Part shown: piece after piece, positions 1 through 5,163 of the stretch
How the letters are laid out: each line of letters begins with the position of its first letter
How positions within the stretch are numbered: position 1 is the stretch's first letter
DNA from: Pirellulales bacterium
GTDB taxonomy: Bacteria > Planctomycetota > Planctomycetia > Pirellulales > Thermoguttaceae
Assembly (NCBI GenBank): GCA_030642635.1
Contig: DAOWNK010000159.1
Location: 1 to 7,457, forward strand
Reading direction: 5' to 3'
Length of the DNA: 7,457 nucleotides
Position numbers and translations under genes: made by a program
The notes under the pieces: generated by a model
Database searches by the model: none
Seen by the model: the letters and a program-made list of their open reading frames with translations, nothing else
What the model was told of the DNA's origin: nothing

Positions 1-28
1 AATCCCCAGTCCCCAGCCCCCAGCCCCT
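1..28. repeat. Heptamer repeat array at window edge
   Basis: Four consecutive seven-base units (AATCCCC, AGTCCCC, AGCCCCC, AGCCCCT) run from base 1, so the array may continue outside the window. Read on the minus strand it is a G-rich tract beginning at the TAG stop of the permease gene (27-29): the stop shares two bases with the last unit. It is the same family as the arrays at 1283-1360 but more diverged. Heptamers of this style are known as STRR elements in cyanobacteria; the link here is by resemblance only. Four or more G-runs on the minus strand could form a G-quadruplex in the 3' end of the permease mRNA. Confidence 0.75.
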
Positions 29-1271
29 ACGGTGTCGCCGTGAGCGATCGCGCCACATCGGTGCGGTATGCGGCCACGGCCGGAAGGTATCCGCACAACG
101 ACGCAAGCACGATCAGCCCGGGTATCAAAATCAACTCTATCATCTGAAAGTGCAATGCACCGACGTTCACGCCGGTCTGTTCGGCAATCATCGGACCGAG
201 CGCCCAGATCAGCCCGTGGCCTAAGAGTAATCCCAACACACCGCCGCCGAGCGAGAGCAATATCGATTCCAGCAGGATGACGACCATCACAATAAGCCGG
301 CTTGCGCCCAGTGCCCGCATCACTGCGATCTCGTGCCGTCGGTCGCTCATCGAGTTGTATATACTGACCATAATCCCAATGCCGGCCACCACGACGATCA
401 GCACCGCCATAATCAGCAGCACCAACTGCACGTTGCCGATGATGCCCTCGAACAGATCGGCGATAACGTACGACGGCACGGCGGCCTGGGCGACCGTGTC
501 CTGGTTGATCTGCTTCGCCACCACACGCTCCAGTCCCGGCCGCGACTGGTCGATACACACCAGCACGGCGGTCACTTGACGGTGCTCGTGGGCATGTTCG
601 TGTTCGTGAGCATGGTCGCCTTCTTCGGCATGGATGCGATAGAAGCCCTCCATGTTCACGAACAGCGCCCGATCGTTCGGCGTGCCGGTGTGTTTCAGTA
701 CGCCGACGACGGTGAAGTTTTGCTTGTGTACGTGTCCGCCTTGCTCCGGTACGCCGTGCACCGCCTTGAATGTTCCGCCGACGCCCAGGCCGATTTTGCG
801 CGCCACTGTGGCGCCGATGACCGCGTCGAACGGATTTTCTGATTTGAAGTTTTCGCCTTCGGCAAACTCGTACGATCTGCCGCCAAGATATTTTAACTCT
901 GAGAACATCTCCGGCGTGGTGCCGACCACACGGTAGCCCTTGTAGCTGTGTCCCATGCAGATCGGCACGGCCGTCTCGACCTCGCCGGCAAACCGGCCGT
1001 GGACGAACTCCTCGTAATAACTGTACGGGATGTTCTCGATCGGCTCGCTCAGGTAGTAAGCCGAGTTTAGAACAAGCTGCAACGGGCTGCCCTTTGCGCC
1101 GACCAGCAGGTCGTAGCCCTCCCCGCCGCGATGGAACGACTGGTGAACCACCGCATGGATTACCAGCACGGCCACCACCAGCGCAACGCCAAGTCCCATC
1201 GAGACGGCCGTTAGCGTCGAGGCCAACGCCCGCTGCCGGATACTACGCCATGCTATTTTCCAAAGGCTCAT
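27..1271 (-). CDS. ABC transporter permease, MacB/FtsX type, with His-rich loop
   Basis: Inner-membrane subunit of an ABC transporter, 414 aa, partner of the ATPase encoded just upstream (68 bp gap, same strand). The topology is that of the MacB/LolC group: a cytoplasmic N-terminus (MSLWKIAWRSIRQR), TM1 at about 20-43, a large extracytoplasmic domain at about 45-275, then three C-terminal TM segments near 280-303, 326-356 and 378-402. The RRHEIAVMRALGAS segment (311-324) is the conserved cytoplasmic loop of FtsX-domain permeases. MacB-type systems usually work on substrates in the envelope rather than by classical import. Residues 214-230 hold seven histidines in 17 positions, with more at 180, 182 and 194, suggesting metal binding. 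I recall related permeases (with the block VGAKGSPLQLVLNS, 57-70) near zinc-linked genes in proteobacteria, but the substrate here is unknown. The ATG at 1271 fits the family N-terminus; no clear Shine-Dalgarno is seen. The TAG stop abuts a heptamer repeat. Confidence 0.9.
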   Translation of the reverse strand: MSLWKIAWRSIRQRALASTLTAVSMGLGVALVVAVLVIHAVVHQSFHRGGEGYDLLVGAKGSPLQLVLNSAYYLSEPIENIPYSYYEEFVHGRFAGEVETAVPICMGHSYKGYRVVGTTPEMFSELKYLGGRSYEFAEGENFKSENPFDAVIGATVARKIGLGVGGTFKAVHGVPEQGGHVHKQNFTVVGVLKHTGTPNDRALFVNMEGFYRIHAEEGDHAHEHEHAHEHRQVTAVLVCIDQSRPGLERVVAKQINQDTVAQAAVPSYVIADLFEGIIGNVQLVLLIMAVLIVVVAGIGIMVSIYNSMSDRRHEIAVMRALGASRLIVMVVILLESILLSLGGGVLGLLLGHGLIWALGPMIAEQTGVNVGALHFQMIELILIPGLIVLASLCGYLPAVAAYRTDVARSLTATP

Positions 1272-1282
1272 GTGTAAATCAA

Positions 1283-1360
1283 GGATTAGGGATTGGGGAT
1301 TGGGGATTAGAGTTGAGGTGGAGGACCGAATTCCAATCCCTAATCCCCAATCCCTAATCC
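1283..1360. repeat. Inverted pair of heptamer arrays between the two ABC genes
   Basis: The left arm, 1283-1310, is four exact heptamers (GGATTAG, GGATTGG, GGATTGG, GGATTAG). The right arm, 1333-1360, is four heptamers of the complementary sequence (CCAATCC, CTAATCC, CCAATCC, CTAATCC). The arms match at 26 of 28 positions and enclose a 22-bp spacer, so the transcript could form a long hairpin. The right arm encodes the end of the upstream ATPase gene, including its stop codon (1340-1342). The left arm lies 12 bp before the permease start. A hairpin here could lower permease expression relative to the ATPase, or protect the upstream part of the mRNA; that is inference. Confidence 0.9.
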
Positions 1361-2020
1361 CTGACTCCTGTTTATTTCCTCCAAACGATCAATCCGCTCG
1401 AACTGCTCGGCGACCTCGGCTGCGTGGGTTACCAGCACCAGTGCAACGTCCTCTTCGCGGCAAGTTTCACGTATCAGGTCGAGCACCTGCTGCTGGTGTC
1501 CGGCGTCGACGTTGGCCGTCGGCTCGTCGGCAAGCAGCAATTTGGGTTTGTTCGCCAGCGCCCGGGCGACAGCCACTCGCTGCTGCTCGCCGACCGAGAG
1601 CATTGCCGGCCGGTGTGTCGTGCGATGGCTAAGCCCCACGCGGTCCAGCAGTTTTCGCGCCCTGGCCTTATCCGCCCGTCCACCGGCGAAACGCATCGCC
1701 AACAGCACGTTTTCCAGGGCCGAGAAGCCCGGCAGCAGGTTGAACGTCTGAAAGACGTACCCGATTCGCTGCGCACGGAACCGGTCGCACTCGGCCTCGG
1801 AGAACAGCGTGAGTTCCCAATCGTCGATCCGCACCCTGCCGGCGTCCGGCCGGCTGATGCCGGAGATTATGTGCAGCAGCGTCGTCTTGCCGGAGCCGCT
1901 CCGGCCGACCAGCACCATCTGCTGGCCGGCTGCGACGCGAAACTCCGGTATGTCCAGGATCGGCAGTGCGGAGCCGTCCGGCTGAACGAACGATTTTTTG
2001 ACTTCTGTAAGGTGCAGCAT
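1340..2020 (-). CDS. ABC transporter ATP-binding protein, LolD/MacB family
   Basis: Cytoplasmic ATPase, 226 aa, the usual length for LolD-type subunits, that would drive the permease downstream. All nucleotide-binding motifs are visible: Walker A GRSGSGKT (39-46), Q-loop glutamine 91 in VFQTFNLLP, signature LSVGE (141-145), Walker B LLLADEP with catalytic Glu166, D-loop near 170-172, and switch His199 in LVTH. The family signature is normally LSGGEQQRVA; here the third residue is Val. The last eight residues, SQGLGIGD, and the TAG stop are translated from the heptamer array, so the native C-terminus has been extended or replaced after about residue 217. The ATG at 2020 sits directly before the typical opening beta strand (MLHLTEVKKSF). 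The module has no visible third component; a lipoprotein or adaptor could lie left of the window. LolD versus MacB-like function cannot be settled from sequence. Confidence 0.92.
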   Translation of the reverse strand: MLHLTEVKKSFVQPDGSALPILDIPEFRVAAGQQMVLVGRSGSGKTTLLHIISGISRPDAGRVRIDDWELTLFSEAECDRFRAQRIGYVFQTFNLLPGFSALENVLLAMRFAGGRADKARARKLLDRVGLSHRTTHRPAMLSVGEQQRVAVARALANKPKLLLADEPTANVDAGHQQQVLDLIRETCREEDVALVLVTHAAEVAEQFERIDRLEEINRSQGLGIGD

Positions 2021-2052
2021 ATTGTTACGTTGTTTAATTAAAACACCATATT

Positions 2053-2237
2053 CACCACGGAGTCACGGAGGAAGATGGAACCACAGATGAACACGGATGA
2101 ACACAGAACTAAGTCTGAATCGGAAATGTGTATCTTCAACACGACTTTTCTTACTTGTATTTATCCGTGTTCATCCGTGTTCATCTGTGGTTCCATCTAC
2201 TGTTTTTCTTCTCTGTGTCCTCCGTGACTCCGTGGTG
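2053..2237. repeat. Long two-part inverted repeat
   Basis: Fills most of the 243-bp gap between smpB and the ABC ATPase gene. The outer arms 2053-2071 and 2219-2237 are perfect 19-bp complements (CACCACGGAGTCACGGAGG). The inner arms 2073-2104 and 2167-2198 are perfect 32-bp complements and contain a doubled GATGAACACG unit. The right side carries an extra 20 bp (2199-2218) between the arm segments, against a single base (2072) on the left; the central loop is 62 bp with no recognisable gene. Sequences of this kind are dispersed repeats in many environmental bacterial genomes and often give spurious small proteins when translated. It lies 27 bp after the smpB stop. Any promoter for the ABC operon must lie in 2021-2052 or inside the repeat. 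Confidence 0.9.
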
Positions 2238-2263
2238 TTTTCGTTAAGTTATTATACGTATTG

Positions 2264-2749
2264 TTATCTTTTGTGCATTTGCCGGGCCATGTCGCGTTTG
2301 GCCTCGGCGGTTTTCATGGCCTGGCGTTTGTCGTGCCGTTGTCGGCCGCGGCAGATGCCCAGCAGCACCTTCGCCCGACCGCTCTTAAAATACATCTTAA
2401 GCGGCACCAATGTAAGGCCCTGCTCGTACGCCAGGCCGGCGAACCGATGCACCTCGCGGCGGTGCATGAGCAGTTTGCGCGGGCGGCGCGGCTCGTGGTT
2501 AAAACGGTTCGCCTCGGTGTACTCGGCTATATCGCAGCCGACCAGCCACACCTCGCCGTCGCGCAGCCGGCCGTACGCTTCGGAGAGCGAGACCTTGCCG
2601 TTGCGCAAGCTCTTCACCTCGCTGCCGACTAGCACGATACCGCACTCAAGCGTATCGAGCACCGTGTAATTATGGCGAGCCTTGCGATTTTGGGTGATTA
2701 CCCGTTCGTTCGGATTCGCGTTGGCGCCCTGTTTTTTCTTTTTCGACAT
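2264..2749 (-). CDS. smpB: SsrA-binding protein SmpB
   Basis: Small basic RNA-binding protein, 161 aa (family about 150-165), that binds tmRNA and delivers it to stalled ribosomes for trans-translation, tagging the incomplete protein and releasing the ribosome. Characteristic segments: RKARHNYTVLDTLECGIVL (about 23-41), GSEVKSLRNGKVSLSEAYG with the acidic-then-basic OB-fold core, the VPLKMYFKSGRAKV strand region, and the C-terminal tail GICRGRQRHDKRQAMK, where family members normally read GxxxGKKxxDKR; this tail enters the mRNA channel. The C-terminus is strongly basic. The start at 2749 is the only ATG that gives the usual lysine-rich leader (MSKKKKQ). No tmRNA gene is visible in the window. 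It is divergent from lipA and ends in TAA, not in a repeat. Identification is secure. Confidence 0.97.
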   Translation of the reverse strand: MSKKKKQGANANPNERVITQNRKARHNYTVLDTLECGIVLVGSEVKSLRNGKVSLSEAYGRLRDGEVWLVGCDIAEYTEANRFNHEPRRPRKLLMHRREVHRFAGLAYEQGLTLVPLKMYFKSGRAKVLLGICRGRQRHDKRQAMKTAEAKRDMARQMHKR

Positions 2750-2755
2750 GTAACA

Positions 2756-2784
2756 ATAATACTTCCATGTTTATCGCCACGCAA
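2756..2784 (-). promoter_or_regulatory. Candidate smpB promoter giving a near-leaderless mRNA
   Basis: On the minus strand TTGCGT (2784-2779) and TATTAT (2761-2756) are separated by 17 bp. The -10 matches the sigma-70 consensus at five of six bases, the -35 at three of six. Transcription would begin about seven bases past the -10, at or next to the smpB ATG (2749), so the message would have little or no leader. The gene also lacks a well-placed Shine-Dalgarno; a GGAAG lies too far upstream, at about 14 bases. Confidence 0.4.
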
Positions 2785-2787
2785 GTG

Positions 2788-2806
2788 CGTCGCCGTGCCG
2801 GCGACG
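2788..2806. promoter_or_regulatory. GC-rich palindrome in the smpB-lipA divergent region
   Basis: CGTCGCCG and CGGCGACG are perfect 8-bp complements around a TGC centre, ending 11 bp before the lipA start. It sits just upstream of the candidate smpB -35 box and could be a protein-binding operator for either gene or a hairpin in the lipA leader. Function is unproven; GC-rich palindromes of this size do arise by chance. Confidence 0.35.
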
Positions 2807-2817
2807 GCTAAACGATA

Positions 2818-3684
2818 ATGTCAAACCCAGAACCCCGATCCCTGCCCCGCTGGCTGAAGCGCAACGTGCCGACCGGCGGCGCCGGCCGCGCCACGGCGCG
2901 GCTGATCGCCGAATTGGGGCTGCAAACCGTTTGCGACCATGCAAAATGTCCCAACCGCATGGAGTGTTACTCGCAGCGGACGGCCACGTTTATGATACTC
3001 GGCGATGTGTGCACCCGGTCGTGCCGCTTTTGCAGCATCAAGACCGGCCGGCCCGGAGTGGTCGATCCGGACGAGCCGCGCCGCCTGGCCGAGGCCGCTC
3101 GACGCTTGGCGCTGAAACACGTTGTGATAACCTGCGTTACACGCGATGATTTATCGGACGGCGGTGCCGAGCAATTCTACCAAACCGTAACGCAGGTGCG
3201 TCGGGAGACCGGCGCGACCGTCGAGGTGCTGCCCGGCGACTTTGCAGGCGACACGGCGGCGGTCGATCGGGTGCTGGCGGCGGCGCCGGAGGTCTACAAC
3301 CACAACACCGAGACGGTCCCACGGCTGTACCACGCTATCCGCGGAGTGAAGTCCGACTACGCCTGGACGTTGGAGATGTTCCGGCATATCGGCCGTCGCA
3401 ACCCGGGCGTGCTGCTGAAGACCGGATTGATGCTCGGGCTGGGTGAAACTACAGATGAGCTGCTCGACACCTTGGCCGATCTGCACGATGCCGGCTGTAG
3501 GATGCTAACGCTCGGGCAATACCTGCGTCCGTCGCCGGCGCAGGCGCCGGTGGCCCGTTACGTGCCGCCGGATGAGTTCGATTACCTGGGCAAGGCTGCA
3601 CGCGGCATCGGGTTCACACACGTGGCCGCCGGGCCGTTTGTCCGGTCGAGTTACCATGCCGGCGAGATGATCGGCGTCGTTTAG
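2818..3684 (+). CDS. lipA: Lipoyl synthase LipA
   Basis: Radical-SAM enzyme, 288 aa, that inserts two sulfur atoms at C6 and C8 of protein-bound octanoyl groups to make lipoyl cofactor for pyruvate and 2-oxoglutarate dehydrogenases and the glycine cleavage system. Both iron-sulfur sites are intact: Cys39, Cys44 and Cys50 (CDHAKCPNRMEC) bind the auxiliary cluster sacrificed as sulfur donor; Cys65, Cys69 and Cys72 (CTRSCRFC) bind the radical-SAM cluster. The C-terminal RSSYHAG (276-282) holds the serine that ligates the auxiliary cluster. Other family blocks are visible: VTRDDLSDGGA, NHNTETVPRLY, KTGLMLGLGE and LTLGQYLRPS. Length is slightly short but normal, so the ATG at 2818 is probably right; no strong Shine-Dalgarno precedes it. 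No lipB or lplA is next to it. The TAG stop is followed at once by a GC hairpin. Confidence 0.98.
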   Translation: MSNPEPRSLPRWLKRNVPTGGAGRATARLIAELGLQTVCDHAKCPNRMECYSQRTATFMILGDVCTRSCRFCSIKTGRPGVVDPDEPRRLAEAARRLALKHVVITCVTRDDLSDGGAEQFYQTVTQVRRETGATVEVLPGDFAGDTAAVDRVLAAAPEVYNHNTETVPRLYHAIRGVKSDYAWTLEMFRHIGRRNPGVLLKTGLMLGLGETTDELLDTLADLHDAGCRMLTLGQYLRPSPAQAPVARYVPPDEFDYLGKAARGIGFTHVAAGPFVRSSYHAGEMIGVV

Positions 3685-3686
3685 CG

Positions 3687-3703
3687 GCCGCCGGTACGGC
3701 GGT
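3687..3703 (+). terminator. Short GC hairpin after lipA
   Basis: GCCGCCG and CGGCGGT can pair (six Watson-Crick pairs plus one wobble) around a three-base loop, two bases after the lipA stop, followed by only CTT. It could weakly terminate or stabilise the lipA transcript. The T-run is too short for a confident intrinsic terminator. It shares the CCGCCGGTACG string with the sequence at the end of the downstream methyltransferase gene. Confidence 0.3.
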
Positions 3704-3728
3704 CTTGCACCCACGTAGCACATTGGTA

Positions 3729-3756
3729 TTGCCTTTTCTCGCAAGTGAGCTAGAAT
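3729..3756 (+). promoter_or_regulatory. Candidate sigma-70 promoter for the CFA-family methyltransferase
   Basis: TTGCCT (3729-3734) and TAGAAT (3751-3756) are separated by 16 bp; the -10 matches five of six consensus bases and the -35 four of six. It lies in the 108-bp gap after lipA and would leave a leader of about 30 bases containing an AGGGG ribosome-binding site (3780-3784), eight bases before the ATG at 3793. The -10 is part of a small palindrome, CTAGAATTTCTAG (3750-3762). If used, the gene is independent of lipA. Confidence 0.4.
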
Positions 3757-3792
3757 TTCTAGTAGCTTGTTAAACAGGTAGGGGCATCGCCA

Positions 3793-5046
3793 ATGTTTTC
3801 TCGCGTCGCGGTTAATTTTAGCGACAGGGCTTCTAAGCGGCTCGTTCGCCAATTGCTCAAGGCGATAGGCAATCCACCGGTTCGCGTGGTCTTGTGGAAC
3901 GGTGAGGAGATTGCCGGCGGCGGACCGTCTGTTGCACGGGTCTTTATTCACGACCGGTCGACGCTGCTTAGGCTGCTGGTCCGTCCGGAACTGCACTTCG
4001 GTGAAGCCTACACCGACGGTCGCATCGAGGTTGACGGCGATCTGCTCGAGTTCCTTGAGGCCGTCTATCGGACGATGTCGGCGTCCGGTCGATCGTCCGG
4101 GGCGTTGTCGGCAAAGATAATCCCATGGCTTAACCGGCGCAGTGGCAACACGATCCGCGGCGCACGGGACAACATCCACCGCCACTACGACATCGGCAAC
4201 GATTTCTATCGGCTGTGGCTCGACGATGAGATGGTCTACAGCGGCGCCTATTTTCCCACGCCGGACGCCACGCTGGAAGCCGCGCAACTGGCCAAGTTGG
4301 ATTACGTCTGCCGGAAGATGTGGCTGAAGCCGGGCGAGAGCGTCGTCGACGTGGGCGGCGGCTGGGGCGCCACGGCGCTTTACATGGCCAAACACTACGG
4401 CGTGACGGTCAAGGCGTTCAACATCTCACATCGGCAAATTGTCTACGCCCGCCGACGAGCTGAGGCGGAAGGGCTTGAAGATCGCGTGGAATTCATCGAG
4501 GACGATTACCGCAACATCGCCGGCCGTTTCGATGCGCTGGTCTCGCTCGGCATGTTGGAACACGTCGGGGTGAACCATTACCGCGATTTCGGAACGATGA
4601 TGGACCGCTGCCTCAGCCCGGTCGGCCGGGGATTGATCCAGGTGATCGGCCGGAACCGACCGGCCGCGAAGAACCGCTGGATCGAACGTCGGATATTTCC
4701 CGGCGTTTATCCACCCAGTCCTTGTGAACTTATGACTATCTTCGAGCCGTGGGAGTTCGCGCTGTTGGACCTGGAGAACATACGTCTGCACTATGCCCGG
4801 ACGTTGCAATATTGGCTGGAGCGATTCGAGTCGTCGGCCGAGGAGATCACCGAAATGTTCGACGAGCGGTTCGTTCGGGCGTGGCGGCTCTACCTGGCCG
4901 GCTCGGCCGCCGCATTCACGACCGGCTCGCTGCAGTTGTTCCAAGCGTTGTTCGTCCGCCAAGGCGTCAACGCGATTCCGTGGACTCGCAAACAGTTGTA
5001 CGAAACGGCCGCGTGTGTGAACCATTTAGCTACCGCCGGTACGTAG
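3793..5046 (+). CDS. Cyclopropane-fatty-acyl-phospholipid synthase family methyltransferase
   Basis: SAM-dependent enzyme of the CFA-synthase family, 417 aa. The family acts on the double bond of unsaturated acyl chains in membrane phospholipids, making a cyclopropane ring or, in some members, a methyl or methylene branch. An N-terminal lipid-binding region (about 1-110) precedes the family core HYDIGNDFY (131-139), the SAM loop VVDVGGGWG (184-192), GMLEHVG (253-259), WIERRIFPG (296-304), HYARTLQYW (333-341) and the C-terminal SAAAF...LQLFQ block (371-384). By alignment with E. coli CFAS, whose bicarbonate ligands are Cys139, Glu239, His266, Ile268 and Tyr317, the equivalents here are Gly151, Glu256, Gln283, Ile285 and Tyr334: two are changed. 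Catalytic-region Cys354 aligns with Ser371, common in homologues. A non-cyclopropanating methyltransferase is therefore possible, so I give no symbol. AGGGG eight bases upstream supports the ATG. The TAG stop lies in a REP-like repeat. Confidence 0.9.
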   Translation: MFSRVAVNFSDRASKRLVRQLLKAIGNPPVRVVLWNGEEIAGGGPSVARVFIHDRSTLLRLLVRPELHFGEAYTDGRIEVDGDLLEFLEAVYRTMSASGRSSGALSAKIIPWLNRRSGNTIRGARDNIHRHYDIGNDFYRLWLDDEMVYSGAYFPTPDATLEAAQLAKLDYVCRKMWLKPGESVVDVGGGWGATALYMAKHYGVTVKAFNISHRQIVYARRRAEAEGLEDRVEFIEDDYRNIAGRFDALVSLGMLEHVGVNHYRDFGTMMDRCLSPVGRGLIQVIGRNRPAAKNRWIERRIFPGVYPPSPCELMTIFEPWEFALLDLENIRLHYARTLQYWLERFESSAEEITEMFDERFVRAWRLYLAGSAAAFTTGSLQLFQALFVRQGVNAIPWTRKQLYETAACVNHLATAGT

Positions 5047-5106
5047 TGACCGCATTTATGCGGTCTTTCCCGGTACGTAGTGACCGCATTTATGCGGTCT
5101 TTCCCG
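5036..5106 (+). repeat. REP-like 34-bp tandem hairpin repeat, 2.1 copies
   Basis: Units 5036-5069 and 5070-5103 are identical with period 34, plus three further matching bases. Each contains the box CGTAGTG followed by a hairpin with seven-base-pair stem GACCGCA/TGCGGTC and TTTA loop (5048-5065 and 5082-5099), then TTT. A GTAG box at the 5' foot of a hairpin is the architecture of bacterial REP elements, which are moved by RAYT (Y1, IS200/IS605-like) transposases. The GTAG of the first copy (5043-5046) is the end of the methyltransferase gene and supplies its TAG. In this convergent gap the two hairpins could also act as a terminator. Confidence 0.88.
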
Positions 5107-5121
5107 TGATTCGGCCGGACA

Positions 5122-5145
5122 GCCCCGATAAATCGGGGCACTACG
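5122..5145 (-). repeat. Inverted, stem-swapped relative of the 34-bp repeat
   Basis: Read on the minus strand this is CGTAGTG followed by a CCCCGATTTATCGGGG hairpin (5122-5139 is the palindromic part). It shares the CGTAGTG foot and ATTTAT loop with the units at 5036-5106, but the stem sequence is different on both sides and still pairs. It faces the tandem pair head to head, as in composite REP pairs (BIMEs), and lies about 20 bp past the TAA of the TPR gene. Confidence 0.75.
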
Positions 5146-5163
5146 AACGCCTTTGGCGAATGT

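Noticed and set aside
2021..2263. Small gene or structured ncRNA between smpB and the ABC operon
   Set aside because: Open frames here are explained by the inverted repeat; the 62-bp core has no coding or RNA-family signature I can recognise, and no tmRNA ends are visible despite the nearby smpB.
2097..2669. Plus-strand open frame of 190 codons
   Set aside because: It runs through the long inverted repeat and then antisense through smpB; its first part is the typical spurious translation of this repeat.
3505..4395. Long minus-strand open frame of 296 codons
   Set aside because: It is antisense to the ends of two confidently identified genes (lipA and the methyltransferase), shows no recognisable motif, and long antisense frames are expected in high-G+C DNA.
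4426..5025. Minus-strand open frame of 199 codons
   Set aside because: Entirely antisense to the methyltransferase core, whose motifs are unambiguous.
5036..5145. CRISPR array
   Set aside because: The units are directly adjacent with no unique spacers, there are only two full copies, and no cas gene is present.
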